Assembly: GCF_042477335.2 (NCBI RefSeq)
Contig: NC_091246.1
Location: forward strand, 214,953,501-215,017,500
DNA length: 64,000 nt
DNA from: Ovis canadensis
Lineage: Eukaryota > Chordata > Mammalia > Artiodactyla > Bovidae
Direction: 5' to 3'
Position 1 is the stretch's first letter. Every line of letters starts with the position of its first letter. The notes under the pieces are model-generated. The model was not told where the DNA came from. It did not search any database and was given only the letters and a program-made list of their open reading frames with translations. The position numbers were made by a program, and so were the translations under genes. Below are positions 1-11,194 of the stretch, in pieces.

Positions 1-58
1 ATATACATGTATATATATATATACGCACACATACACACATATATATACACTGCATTGT
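1..58. repeat. TA/CA microsatellite
   Basis: Alternating TA and CA/TG dinucleotides with interruptions make up the first bases of the window. The tract may continue beyond the left edge, so its full length cannot be judged. Confidence 0.75.
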
Positions 59-60
59 GT

Positions 61-1009
61 ATTTAAAAGCTGTTAAGAGAGTAGGTCTTAAAAATTCTCA
101 TCACACACACAAAATTGTAACTGTGTGGTGATAGTTAACTAGACTTACTGTGGTAATCATTTCTCAGTATGCACATATATCAAACCATTATGCTGCACAT
201 AGCAAGCTTATAGAAAGCTATGTATCAATTATATCTCAGTAACACTGGAGAAACAGGGTGAGGTCTAGGTAGGATCCTTGTCCAGGATTGGACAGGATCA
301 GTAAGTAAACAACCAGATTGTCAGCAAAAGAGAAAGTAAAAGAGGTCCTAGCAGAAAATCAGGGAGAAATAACTCTAAAGCTGACCAAAGATCAAGAGTT
401 ATTCCAACTCAGAGATAGGGGCTGACAAGTTTGCCCCCCTCCATCTCTTGGCCCCAGATTCCAGGACCATCCACCCACAGAACCACAAACCCCAGACTGT
501 CCTGCCCCTACCAAGCTTGACTGACTCAGAAATATGAGAATCCCCTCTCCCAAAACCTGGCTGGGAAGGGAGGTAGAGGGTAGATCAAGCGAGAATGCCC
601 AGGAGAGGATCTGTTCCTGGCTCTCACAGTCAGAAGTCAGGGTTGAGGAAACTCTCTCAACCCTGCTGATCCCTTTCTTTGGTCAGGCAGTCAGTAAAGT
701 TAATAGGTTTCTGTGGGTTGGGCAGATGAACCTAGTCTCGGCAACTGCCTTGACTGTATCTGTGGGAAAATCCGTGGCAAACACCAAAGAATCAATTACA
801 AAAGAATCTTTAAAACCCCGCTGCTCCTGTGTGACCCCAACCACACAGTCAACGTGACTGAAGGAGTTGCAGGGGAGGTCATTGCCCACAGGCTCTTTAC
901 AGAGAGATTTCATTTTTTATTCTCGTGGCTTTGTTTCCTTGTCATATTCTCTTTCCCAGCTAAACCAACACTTAAAACGTTTTAAATTCAGATTTTTTAA
1001 AATAGATAA
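61..1009. other. No recognised feature
   Basis: Unique-looking intergenic sequence. Short open frames around 534-985 on both strands show no recognisable domain and no splice or start context, so I do not call a gene. Confidence 0.5.
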
Positions 1010-1660
1010 ATAAAATGTTACAGATATCTTTAAAGCCTCCCCAAACTCCTCTCTGATTTCGTTGCATGTCACTCTTCAGGGGCAACCATTGTCTTGAATT
1101 TGGTGTTTCTCATTGCATGCATAATGGTATATTTTCACTGGGTATGTACGTGTCCATCAGCAACATGTACTTTTATTTGGCATACTTTCAATCTTTACAT
1201 GTATGCTACTCTGGACTGGCATTTCTTTCACTTGGTTTTTGCTCAATATTGCTTTTGAGATTTACTCACATTAACGTGGGTCTAAGGAATTCATTTCTAA
1301 TTGCGGCATTCTATTACGTGAATATATCATATTACTATTATTATTCTATTACCATTAGTGTTCATTATAGTATTTCATTTTAGTATTCTGTTATGTAAAG
1401 ACACCATCATTTGTTTCTTAATTCTATTGAAGAGTAGAATAGCTGGATAGTAGAGTATGAGCATTTTTAACATTAAAGAGAAGTTTGGTAATGCTTAATA
1501 AAGCAATCAAGCCAATACACACCCATGCTACCCAGGTTGAGAGCTTCTTCTATTTCACATCCTCAGAAACACTTGACATTGGCAGACTCCTTAATTTTTG
1601 TCCACATGATGGAGGTGATATATGACCTCATTTCTGGCATGATCTTTATTCACAGATTGA
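1010..1660 (-). repeat. Old L1 LINE fragment, antisense
   Basis: The plus strand reads like the reverse complement of an old mammalian L1 3' region: an 'ACTCTTCAGGGGCAACCATT' type phrase, then 'CTTGGTTTTTGCTC', and later 'CACATCCTCAGAAACACTTG' and a 'TGACCTCATTTCTGGCATG' phrase. Divergence is high and no reading frame survives. The exact L1 subfamily cannot be set by eye. Confidence 0.55.
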
Positions 1661-1690
1661 AAAATATTTTTCCAGAATGATCTTATAGGT

Positions 1691-2184
1691 CAGTGGTTCT
1701 CAGAGTTTGGTCTGGTGACCCCTGGAAGAAGCCTGAAACTCCTTCAGGCAGACACTGAGGTCACAACTATTTCATAACAGCATCAAATGCTATTTGCCTT
1801 TTGGAGGCTCATTCTTTCGCAGGAGTATAGTGGAGCTATCCAGAGCTATCTGGATGTGGTGCTGCCCCAAACCATATGATCATCCAGCCGTCTTCTATTA
1901 AGCCCAACCAACATTAAGGAGATTCACACAAATGTAAAGCAATGCTGCTCTTCTATTTGTCCTGGAAAAACTTACTATCTCCCACTTTTTTACAATGTGT
2001 TAACAGATAACGGGTTTATTCTAGCTGTCATATAATTAATAAGTGCTTTTAAATATTTTAGTTTTAATTTTGAATGTGGTAAGTATTACTAGATAAAAGG
2101 TAAACAATAGCTCTTTGAGGTCCTCAATAATATTTACAAGCTTAGGGGGCCCTCATATACCAAAAGGTTTGAAAGTCGCTGTTT
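1691..2184. mobile_element. Non-autonomous hAT-type DNA transposon fossil
   Basis: The left end starts CAGTGGTTCTCAGAG and the right end, read in reverse complement, starts CAGCGACTTTCAAACC. These are degenerate terminal inverted repeats of the kind found in mammalian hAT-type elements. The interior resembles a common mammalian hAT-derived repeat ('AGCTCTTTGAGGTCCTCAATAATA', 'GTCTTCTATTAAGCC'). No transposase frame is present. The family name is not asserted. Confidence 0.6.
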
Positions 2185-3340
2185 TAGGCCGTACAGTTTA
2201 ATTGTCACTTCCCACTTGAAGCGACGACGGTTGACTTTTAGAGGGTACTTCCTGTGATGGACCATCATGCTGAGGGCCTGAGGGTCCCTTGCCCTTTAAC
2301 CTTCAAGATACTCTTGTAAAGCAGATTGGCCCCACTTGAGGGGGAGGAAGCTGAGACTTGGGCCCGGTGGGGGAATATCCCTGAGGTCAGGAATGGGACT
2401 GGAGTCCAGCCTTGCTGCTTCCACAGGCCTCCTTGCCCTTAACCTTCACAACTCTGTCTTCCCTCCTTACTCCCTCCCACTTTCTTCTTAGTCATTCTCT
2501 GAGTCAGCCATCTTGAAACTATCGACTCATCTTTGAATCATCCTCTGTTTCCTTTGAAATGATCCAAATCCCCTTCCCAAGGCAGCAAGTGGTAAGCAAC
2601 TCTGAGGCCAGCTTCCTGAAGATGGAGAAGCAGTAAAATATGGCCAAGCCCGAGGCTTCCAGGCAGCAGATACGCAGGATGGAGACCTGGAAACAGAACT
2701 TCCAAAAGGGCTGCACTAAGCAGGAAAATATTTGCTACGTAGATACTAGGAGAGATTGCAGGCCCTAAAATAGAAAGGTAGATCTTTTTTCCTCGGTGTT
2801 TCTTTGCCTCAGGCTCACAGGTGGAGAGAAATTATTAAAGTCAGACATTTGCCTATTAACCGTGTCCATCTCTCATGCTCTGTTCCCACTCACTGGTTTT
2901 CTTCCTTCAGCAAACATACAATAGTGTGATAAGTGGGTTTACTGGGTTGATAATAACAGCTGATATTTATTGGTTTGAAGTATGCAGGTGCCTAGAAATG
3001 GGACTGTGGAGAGAAAGGAGAGCCAGCTCGTGAAGAGTTGGATTTAACATGGCCGGTTTAATAACGGGAGCGACATGCTTAGATTTGCTTTTACAAAGAT
3101 CCTCTGGCTGCAGAGTAGAGAATGGATTCCTGGGGAACAAGACAGGAGGCAGAAAACAGTGGGGCCTGGAACTTAGCATCAGACTAGTAGGGATGGAAGA
3201 AATCAGTGATGAAGAGGCAGGAGGCAAAGATGGGAACTATTTCTCATATGCCTAGAATTACTACTGTAGCCACCTAACAGGGTTTCTCATCGCCAGGCTT
3301 TTTCTCCCCCTTCCAATCAACCCTGAGATTAACCTTCCTT
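2185..3340. other. No recognised feature
   Basis: Intergenic sequence with no convincing exon. Short frames at 2519-2716 (minus) and 3049-3255 (plus) have no recognisable similarity. Confidence 0.45.
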
Positions 3341-3351
3341 AGATACCACTT

Positions 3352-3563
3352 GGGCTTCCCCTGTGGCTCAGTGGTAAATAATCTGCCTGAAATGCAGGAG
3401 TTGCAGGAGACAGGTTTGATCGGGGAAGATCCCTTGGAGGAGGGAATAGCTATCCACTCCAGTATTCTTGCCTGGAGAATACCATGAACAGAGGAGCTTG
3501 GTGGGCCACAGTCTATAGGGTCACAAAGAGCTGGACACGACTGAAGTGACTTAGCACACGTGC
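3352..3563 (+). mobile_element. Bov-tA SINE
   Basis: A tRNA-derived head (GGGCTTCCCCTGTGGCTCAG) is followed by a BovA body ending CTGGACACGACTGAAGTGAC. An 11-bp target-site duplication, AGATACCACTT, flanks it at 3341-3351 and 3564-3574, so this is one retrotransposition event. The head descends from a tRNA but is not a functional tRNA gene. Confidence 0.92.
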
Positions 3564-3606
3564 AGATACCACTTATCCCATTGAGAAGTACTAAAGTCTA
3601 CTGCTT

Positions 3607-3878
3607 TGGAGAAGGCAATGGCACCACACTCCAGTACTCTTGCCTGGAAAATCCCATGGACAGAGGAGCCTGGTGGGCTGCAGTCCATGGGGTCACTGAG
3701 GGTCGGACACGACTGAGCGACTTCACTTTCACTTTTCACTTTCATGCATTGGAGAAGGAAATGGCAACCCACTCCAGTGTTCTTGCCTGGAGAATCCCAG
3801 GAACGGGGGAGCCTGGTGGGCTGCACAGAGTCGGACACAACTGAAGCGACTTAGCAGCAGCAGCAGCAGCAGCAGCAG
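3607..3878 (+). mobile_element. BOV-A2 SINE (BovA dimer)
   Basis: Two BovA monomers are joined by the usual linker of TTCACTTTC/TTTTCACTTTC repeats. The 3' tail has grown into a (GCA)n run at about 3853-3878. A perfect 12-bp target-site duplication, AGTCTACTGCTT, lies at 3595-3606 and 3879-3890. Open frames on both strands here are SINE translations, not genes. Confidence 0.95.
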
Positions 3879-3894
3879 AGTCTACTGCTTAAGT

Positions 3895-4044
3895 ACACTG
3901 GCAGCATAGCCAAACAGCTTGGGTTCAAATTCTACCTCAACCTCACTATGCCCAGTTTCCTCATCTGAAAACTGAGATCCTAGAAATGGTGTTTATTTCC
4001 CAGGGTTGAGGTAAGTCAATATATATGAAAGAACTTGTATCATT
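3895..4044 (+). repeat. MIR SINE fragment
   Basis: The order CTTGGGTTCAAATTC, CAGTTTCCTCATCTG and AGGGTTGAGGTAAG matches the MIR core in sense orientation. It is diverged and truncated. Confidence 0.7.
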
Positions 4045-4057
4045 ACTTGTGTATGGT

Positions 4058-4263
4058 CTGATCTGTCGTCAATAAGTCATGTTGGACTCTTGTGTTCTCA
4101 AGGACTGTAGCCTGCCAGGCTCCTCTGTCCTGGGATTTCCTAGGCAAGAACACTGGAGTGGGTTGCCATTTCCTTCTCCAGGGGATCTTCCTGACCCAGG
4201 AATGGAAACTGGGTCTCCTACATTGCAGACAGAGTCTTTACCAGCTGATCCACAAGGGAAGCC
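4058..4263 (-). mobile_element. Bov-tA SINE, antisense
   Basis: The plus strand reads the reverse complement of the BovA body and then the tRNA head, ending CACAAGGGAAGCCC. A 13-bp target-site duplication with one mismatch (ACTTGTGTATGGT at 4045-4057, ACCTGTGTATGGT at 4264-4276) bounds it. Confidence 0.92.
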
Positions 4264-4324
4264 CACCTGTGTATGGTAATCCTTCAATAAAAAATGAATT
4301 ACTATTATGACATTTCCCTACTCA

Positions 4325-4556
4325 GAAACCTTTTATAGTAGAGGAGGCAAAATAGGGATATGGGATTAGGAGATATAAGCTACTATGTGTAAAGTAGACA
4401 AGCAACAAAAATATGTTGAACAGCACAGGGAATGATGGCCTTTATTTTGTAATAACTTTTAATGAAGTATAATCTATAAAAATATTGAATCACTATGCTA
4501 TGCACCTGAAACTAAAATAACATTGTAAATCAACTATATTTTAACTTAAAAAAAAG
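4325..4556 (+). mobile_element. L1 LINE 3' end
   Basis: Sense L1 3' terminus of the artiodactyl type. Diagnostic phrases are CAGCACAGGGAATGATGG, TATGCACCTGAAACTAA and CATTGTAAATCAACTATATT, followed by an A-rich tail at 4545-4556. It is severely 5'-truncated with no coding capacity. Confidence 0.8.
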
Positions 4557-4596
4557 AAACCTTCCATAGAAAGTATTCTATTTTCATTTGCTGGAA

Positions 4597-4835
4597 TACT
4601 GAAGCCTGCCTCTCCAGATCCTTCATAATCCAGGCCCACCCACACCACTAAGCCTCATCTAATGCTATTCCTCCAAATGTATTCACCAAATGCACCAGAT
4701 ACAGCACCTCTGTGTCTTGGTCATGCTGTTTCCCTCATTTCAAATGCCTTTCTTTTTCCCATCTATCCTCCCAATCCTCTGTCCCTTAAATGCTCATCAC
4801 CACTTCCAGAAAAATTACTCCAAATGCAGTGACCA
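4597..4835 (+). repeat. L2 LINE 3' fragment
   Basis: The segment resembles the L2 3' region in sense orientation, including ATGCCTTTCTTTTTCCCATC and TTAAATGCTCATCACCACTT followed by the CTTCCAGAAAAAT phrase. It is highly diverged. Confidence 0.5.
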
Positions 4836-6205
4836 GCAACCATATCCTGTATAATCATTTTCCCCCAAGCAGGACAGCATGTCACTCCAACCAGAAGGCT
4901 ATCATTCCAAATAACTCACACAGCCACTCAGGCTCCTGCCTGTCACTGCTATCTAAATGCTAAGCACTCACAGAAGGCCCAAAGCATAAACTTGTCCTTT
5001 CCATGCTTCGTGGAGCACTATGGATGCCCCCAGAAGCCCATAAATAAAAAATAACTTTGGTGCAAGTTAAGTTTTCATCAGGACTATCAGCTATGAATTA
5101 TTTAAAGGCTCTCATGGGTTGTTAAACCAAACCAATGTTGTATGTTGAAAAGAGATAAGACCAAAAATATATGAACAAATTGACCAAAATATATTTTAGG
5201 GGAAGCAAAATCTTATCTTAAGCAGGAGTTCATAAAGCACGTGTCCTTCCATGCTTTGTGTCTTCTGTCTGACATGTGATTCAAAAGAAAAGACTGTACA
5301 ACATTGATAAATCTCATGTCTTTTTAACCACGAAGCTTTATAGGAGTCAGCTCTTGTGTTAGGTTACTTAAAATTTTCTTTTATTTTCAAACATGACAGT
5401 GTAATGATAAAATCAAGTTTGCCTACAGGGCTTTCCACACCTGTAAGTTACTAGAAATTTTCCTTGCTTGGGAAAAATGTGTTCTACAAACTAGAAGAAT
5501 TTCTTTTTCAATGAAAATGATAACTTTGCATTTTTTTAAACCAGGATACTGTGGGCACTTGCTTTGAGCTAGAAAAAAAAGAGTTTTTCTAAATTAAGTC
5601 TCTCATTATCTACAATCTTGCTACAGATTGCATTCAGTTCAGTAGAAACAGTGAATGGAGAGACAGAGAAGAACTTCTCTCCACGTTCTCAGAGAGATTC
5701 AGAGTGAAAGAGTGCATCAACGTGGTACCAAGCACCAGACCCCAGAAAACATTTATTTTTATTGATTCCCATATTCAACCAACATTTACTAAGCCCCTAA
5801 TTTTTACTGGACTATATAGCTTTGCCCCATCAGCAGTTTCCAAACTATTTTGAAATGTAAGACACAAATGTTCAGCCCCTGCACTGACCCAACGGGCAGC
5901 TGCATTTATGGAAGGAAACCAGCTGCTGGGGAGTGAGAAGGAGGTGGTAGTGGTTGGGGGCCCCCATGTACTACATCTTTGCTTCTCCCACTCTACCATG
6001 ACGGCTCAGGCTATATCGTTTGGTTTCTGACTCAGTTTCCTATCCCTTCTGGAGCTAAAATATTTCCGTGAATTCTAGCCTGCTTAGATGAGCCACAGTC
6101 GTCAATACCAAGAAGTGGTTCTTACTTCCTGAGCCAGAGCTGCTGGCCAATGCCCAGTTGTGAACGGACTTGTCATCTTGCCTGACCATGAAGAGTCACC
6201 TTGAG
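4836..6205. other. No recognised feature
   Basis: AT-rich intergenic sequence. I see no repeat, exon or RNA gene that I can support. Confidence 0.45.
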
Positions 6206-6275
6206 CATTTGTCAAAACTATAGATTCCTAGTCCCTGACCCCAATCTGTTTGAATCAGAAACTCTGGGGGAAGGG
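6206..6275 (+). repeat. MER5-type DNA transposon scrap
   Basis: The phrase TTGAATCAGAAACTCTGGGG preceded by a CCTAGTCCCTGACCCC segment matches the middle of MER5-type hAT elements. Neither end is recognisable. Confidence 0.5.
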
Positions 6276-6282
6276 AGGTTTT

Positions 6283-6375
6283 CTAGATGGGGAAACTGAG
6301 GCTCAGAGAGGTGAAATTATAGGCTCAAATCTACACATGCAAGGCTGGAGCCACAAGTAAACCCAGATCTATTCA
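6283..6375 (-). repeat. MIR fragment, antisense
   Basis: GATGGGGAAACTGAGGCTCA followed by GAGAGGTGAAATTAT is the reverse complement of the conserved MIR core. Confidence 0.65.
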
Positions 6376-6790
6376 GTCTCACCTTTTTTTGTGTTACAGT
6401 GAGACATGTGAGAGAGTGTTGCTTCAGCGCCATCCCCTTTCTTCAATCACAGCCTCCTTACTCCATTTCCTGGAGCCATACCCTTTCTCAGTTTCTTCAA
6501 AAACTGTAATCTCATGTCACAGAAGTCAACACTCCCAATAGACAGAAGGGTACAGGGAATGAATGACTGAAGCAGGCCGTGACAGTGCAGCATGCATGGA
6601 GGAGGCTACCCTACAGAAAACTTGAGTTCTTTCATGTCCAAGCTATTCACACTGGTACTACTCAGCTCCCACCAGCTATTTGCCAGTCAGAATGTGGGCC
6701 CTGATTCACTGAAACATCTAGATTTTTTTAAGGTGAAATCTCACACTGTCAACCGCATAATCATACTATACTCTAACACTCCATGGTGCA
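6376..6790. other. No recognised feature
   Basis: Intergenic stretch without a recognisable repeat or exon. The open frame that begins near 6592 runs into the SINE on its right and is not taken as a gene. Confidence 0.4.
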
Positions 6791-6929
6791 AAGATCCCCT
6801 CAAAAAGGGAATGGCAACCCACTCTAGTACTCTTGCTTGGAGAATTCCAAAGACAGAGGAGCCTGATGGGCTACAGTCCATGGGATCACAAAGAGTTGGA
6901 CATGACTGAGCAACTAACACTTTCACTTA
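6791..6929 (+). mobile_element. BovA SINE monomer
   Basis: The segment runs from AAGATCCCCTCAAAAAGGGA through the BovA body to GGACATGACTGAGCAACTAA. Only the end of the tRNA head remains. No clear target-site duplication was found. Confidence 0.85.
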
Positions 6930-6944
6930 GAGATCTCAGAGAGC

Positions 6945-7296
6945 AAATCTACGGCTGCCCTTGAAGAAGCAAGGGGCTATGAAATGAACCGCCTGTGAAG
7001 AGGGCTGCATGTCAGAGAGCTAAGACAGCCTCGGGGTGCAGAGGGCTTCAGTCCTACAACCACAAGGACCTGAATTCTGCCAGAAAACAGGGGAGCTTAG
7101 AAGAAGACACCAAGTTCTGGAAAGGAATGCAGCCCCACCAGCATTTTTATCGCAGATTTGTGACCTTGACTCGAGGACCCAGCTAAGCCAAGCCCAGGCT
7201 CCTGACCTACAGAAACTGTGAGATAATCAATGTGTGCTGTTTTAAGCTACTACAATTGTGGTCTTTTCTTATACAGCAACAGAAAACCAGCATACC
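6945..7296 (+). mobile_element. MLT1 LTR (ERVL-MaLR), sense
   Basis: This is the 3' part of an MLT1-class LTR: a run resembling 'CAGCCCCACCAGCATTTTTAT', then CTACAGAAACTGTGAGATAA and TGCTGTTTTAAGCTACTACA, ending AGCAACAGAAAACCAGCATA. It is a solo LTR fragment with no retroviral coding sequence visible. Confidence 0.75.
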
Positions 7297-7810
7297 CTTC
7301 TAGGCCTGCCCTTCTCAGAGAGCCTTTCAAACTCCCTCTGCCATCAACATTTCCACCCCTAACGGCTCTGATCTCAGCTGACTGTCAAGAGAGAAAGTAA
7401 CCTGGCAAACTGATTTAGCATTTATTACTTCCCTACCCCTTAGCATTTTTTAAAAGAGGGCTTAGAAATGTACTGGCTAAATCAAGTATATGATTGATTC
7501 AAAATGATAGAATTACAGAAAATGATGCAGAAAAGTAGGAGCCATTTGGTGCCTGGAGATTGTCCCAGTGGGCCTCAAGGCATACCATAGTGCTTACCTC
7601 AGAATGCAATCAGCCCAGCCAAAAACACTCTAAACAATGGGACCAGGAGCCCCAAACTGCATTGTCACTTATTAGAAAGATTTATTGGAGAAAGCTTTAG
7701 TTTTCTTTTCTGTCAAATAGTGGTGAGACCTACCCTGCCTGCCTCAAGAGACTGTGGCAAGGATTATGCCAGTTGGCATATGTGTGTGAGCTCATAGGAA
7801 ATATGTATGT
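7297..7810. other. No recognised feature
   Basis: Intergenic sequence with no supported feature. Confidence 0.4.
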
Positions 7811-7814
7811 CTCT

Positions 7815-8540
7815 ACCACCAGTTACTGGGTCAGAGCTCCTGAAACCCTCGTAATTTCCTGGGTGATAGGAGTATCTTTTGTTCTTATGAGGTGACTCTG
7901 GCTGGTCCTCTGGATGAGCGCTGGCCACTGGAATGAACAAGCCATGATTAGAAGCTTGGAATTTTCAGCCCCGCCCCTCATTCTCTTGAGAAGAATGAAG
8001 GGGAGGAAATGCAGTTAATAATTGATCATGCCTGTGTAATGAAGCCTCCACCAAAACCAAAACTGTATGGCGTTCAGAGAGCTTCCAAGCTGGTGACATA
8101 CCCCAACTCCACAAGCCAGAAGTCCCTGTGCTTGGGACCCACTAGAATCTCATTCTACATATCTCTTCATCTGGCTGTCCATCTGCGGGCCTTATCGTAC
8201 CTTTTAATAACCTAGTAATTATAAGTGATTCCCTGACTTCTGTGGGCAGCTCTAGCAAATCAGAGGAACCAAAAGAAGGAGTTGTGGGAAACTCTGGTTA
8301 CAGCCAAATGTCCCAGACAGAAGCTGTGGGTGACCTAGGGACACACTACTTGTGATCGGCATCTAAGGGCGGGGCAATCTTGTGGGACTAAGCTTTTAAC
8401 CTGTGGGATCTGACACTATCTCCAGGTAGTCACTATCAGAACGAGTTAAACTGTAGAACACCCAGGTAGTATCTGAGCACTGCTCGGTGCAGGGGAAAAA
8501 TCCACACATTTGGTGACCAGAAGTGTCAGAAGTGTTGTGA
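7815..8540 (+). repeat. Probable old LTR-type interspersed repeat, unnamed
   Basis: The phrases GAGGTGACTCTGGCTGGTCC, ATGAAGCCTCCACCAAAACC, TATCTCTTCATCTGGCTGTC, CTTGTGGGACTAAGC and ACACATTTGGTGACCAGAAG recall a widespread mammalian LTR-like repeat. Recognition is from memory of the pattern and I cannot give a family name. A database repeat search would settle it. Confidence 0.35.
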
Positions 8541-8554
8541 CTGTGATAGTCTCG

Positions 8555-8828
8555 CCCTGCTGCTGCTAAGTCGCTTCAGTCGTGTCCGACTCTGTGCAAC
8601 CCCATAGATGGAAGCCCACCAGGCTCTGCCATCCCTGGGATGCTCCAGGCAAGAACACTGGAGTTGGTTGCCAGTTCCCTCTCCAATGCATGAAAGTGAA
8701 AAGTGAAAGTGAAGTCGCTCAGTCGTGTCTGACTCTTAGTGACCCCATGGACTGCAGCCTACCAGGCTCCTCCGTCCATGGGATTTTCTAGGCAAATGTA
8801 CTGGAGTGGGGTGCCATTGCCTTCTCTG
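8555..8828 (-). mobile_element. BOV-A2 SINE, antisense
   Basis: Reverse complement of the two-unit BOV-A2, starting with a CTGCTGCTGCT tail and carrying the GAAAGTGAAAAGTGAAAGTG linker between monomers. A perfect 10-bp target-site duplication, GATAGTCTCG, lies at 8545-8554 and 8829-8838. Confidence 0.94.
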
Positions 8829-8838
8829 GATAGTCTCG

Positions 8839-9690
8839 TGAGAGTAAAGGAAAAACATAAGGAGAGAAAGACTGGGCTTTTCTACTCAAAGTGAAAGCAC
8901 TCTGGAAGTAAAAAATATATTCACAAAAATAGATTGAAGTGATGAAGTAATCACAGATGATTTAAGCCAAAAAGATTCTGGCGCACGCATTCTGATTTCA
9001 GCCCTGCAGCTTCAGCAGTGATCTTGCCCAAGTCTGCTGTCAGGCTTCCCTTTCCTTACCACCTCTCAGTTTCAGCCAGAGGCTGACATTCTCTTGTCCC
9101 AGCTCCTATGCGCCCAACGAGGGCCAGGGAGGGACTGAGACGACAGTCGTCTGACATCCCAACATGTGATTAACGAGGAAGAAGCCTTCAGGAAGGTCAC
9201 ACAGATATCTAGGGAGTCTCCCCACACCAGAGCTAAAACAGCCCCATTGAACTCCCCAGGCTCCAAAAACGAAACCACTCAGTGAGACTGAGATTGTTCA
9301 AGTCCTTCAAACCCAAGCAGTCAAGCCCCTGAGAGTTCTAACACTCTGTCTCATCCAGCAGGGCTCCGTTGCCTCCCGATCCATATTTCAAATGGCAGGA
9401 GCAAGCAACCACCTTCTTTCAATGTCTACATGGCTTAGAGTGAAACCTGTACCAGGCAGAGTTTTATTAGATTTAAATGGACTAGAAAAAAAGTGAGGAG
9501 AAAAGGAAGAAGATGATTTATCCTCCTTCTAGTCTTACAAACATTAAAAAAAAAAAAAAAATTCTCATAACAACTCATTTTAAAGCCAAGGGTTGAAGTC
9601 AAGGACGACATGACTGATTGGAGGAGTGAAAGTTTCCTTCTAGAACTAAACTAAATCATTAAATTATAGAAATTAATAATAATAATAAAA
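8839..9690. other. No recognised feature apart from an A tract
   Basis: Unique-looking sequence containing an A homopolymer near 9546-9562 without an identifiable element attached to it. Confidence 0.4.
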
Positions 9691-9694
9691 CAGC

Positions 9695-9840
9695 CATAAC
9701 AATACAAACATTCACTGCCTATACGCTGTACCTGGCACTGTGCTAAATGTTTTTCAAGTTCACCAAACATGCCTGAAGGAGGGATTTACAATGACCCTTC
9801 CCTCTTAGAGAAGAGATAATACGCCCACAGAAGAGCTATT
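9695..9840 (-). repeat. MIR fragment, antisense
   Basis: The order ACCTGGCACTGTGCTAAATG, then a degraded region and AGAGAAGAGATAATACGCCC, matches the reverse complement of MIR. Confidence 0.55.
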
Positions 9841-10107
9841 AATCTTAAGCATCAACATCATTGGTTTTTTTCCCTTCTCTAGAAATAAAATATTAATTGT
9901 ATTAATATTTTAAATTTGTAAGCAATAAAGAATGTTTTATGTAATGTTTTACTGTAAGCTAATTATGTTTACAGTAGCCTTGAAGAAAAAAGCATGGGTT
10001 AAAAATGATCAAATGTTTGCAACCTGAAATTAATATTCAGTGCACTGAGAGAATGTAAAGTTTAAGCAGAAATGAGAGTGAAAGCAATACTTTGAGCAAT
10101 GCTAGCT

Positions 10108-10373
10108 CAGTAACCCCACTCCAGTACTCTTGCCTGGAAAATCCCATGGACAGAGGAGCCTGGTGGGCTGCAGTCCATGGGGTCACGAAGAGTCAGACAT
10201 GGCTTCACTTTCACTTTTCACTTTCATGCATTGGAGAAGGAACTGGCAACCCACTCCAGTGGTCTTGCCTGGAGAATCCCAGGGACGGGGGAACCTGGTG
10301 GGAGGCCGTCTATGGGGTCGCACAGAGTCGGACACGACTGAAGCGACTTAGCAGCAACAGCAGCAGCAGCAGC
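10108..10373 (+). mobile_element. BOV-A2 SINE
   Basis: Two sense BovA units with the TTCACTTTTCACTTTCATGC linker and an AGCAGCAACAGCAGCAGCAGC tail. The first unit lacks its last bases (AGTCAGACATGGCTTCAC), a small internal deletion. The target-site duplication is not clear. Confidence 0.92.
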
Positions 10374-10738
10374 TTCTGTGTGGCAGAAGAGGTGATCATT
10401 TAGAAGGACACACAGGAGCCAAGAAATGTTAGTGCTGGCTTCTGTGTCGTGTTCTCAGAGCCGCTCTTCCATTAAACAGATCTAATCCTTCATGCTGTAG
10501 AGAGCTGCATGGAAGGCAGTTTGGAGGTATACTTAGTTATAAAGAAGGAAGGGAAGAAGGCAAATCAGAAGAGCAGAATAATAGGAGGTGAAGAAAGGAG
10601 AAAAAAGATTAAAACAAAAATGCGGATTCTGAGTTGAATCCAACGTGGGCAAATAAAATCAGCATATAGCCACAGAAAGATTTTCAAGTTTCCAGATGTA
10701 AAGCCTCATGAAATCTGCATGTTAAAAAATGCAAAGCA
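10374..10738. other. No recognised feature
   Basis: Purine-rich intergenic sequence (many GAAGG/AAGAA motifs at 10540-10610) with no supported element. Confidence 0.4.
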
Positions 10739-10858
10739 GGGAATTCCCTGGTGGCCTGGTGGTTAGGACTCCAGGCTTTCACTGCCATGGCCCAGGTTCA
10801 ATCCCTGGTCAGGGAACTGAAATGCCACAAGCCACATGGCAAAAAAAAAAAAAAAAAA
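10739..10858 (+). mobile_element. CHR-type tRNA-derived SINE
   Basis: It starts GGGAATTCCCTGGTGGCCTG, continues AGGACTCCAGGCTTTCACTG and CAGGGAACTGAAATGCCACA, and ends in an 18-base A tail at 10841-10858. This is the artiodactyl CHR-type SINE, distinct from Bov-tA. The long A tail suggests a fairly young or well-kept copy. Confidence 0.88.
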
Positions 10859-11027
10859 TGTTATTTTTATATTGAAATTCTTGGTATCAGAACTTGGCCT
10901 GTAGTTCAGAAAATAGCAGTGTTTAGGGCCACAGGAGGGAGTAGAAGAACATGGTAACAGAATATTATTTTTGATATTTGTACTATATAAGTAAACCATG
11001 TAGAAGTTTTCCAATTTGGGGTTTTCA

Positions 11028-11190
11028 TAATAAGAGCTATTATTTACTGAGTGCCTTGTGTACCCAACTCTGTGCTAAACACTATTTGTAATACTCTATT
11101 TCATTTGATATTCCTAACAGGTCTACCAGATAACTATAATTACCCTCATTTGTACATGAGAAAACTGAAAATGAGAGAGGGTAATTTGCT
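11028..11190 (-). repeat. MIR, antisense, left part of a split copy
   Basis: Reads as reverse-complement MIR: TTATTTACTGAGTGCCTTGT, CTGTGCTAAACACTATT, then TGTACATGAGAAAACTGA and GGGTAATTTGCTCA. The MIR appears to resume at about 13989 after the BovB element, so this is the left arm of an interrupted MIR. Confidence 0.65.
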
Positions 11191-11194
11191 CAAA

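Noticed and set aside
3352-3420. tRNA gene-like box A/box B signals at SINE heads
   Set aside because: These are tRNA-derived heads of Bov-tA and CHR SINEs. They lack a foldable complete tRNA and recur at every copy.
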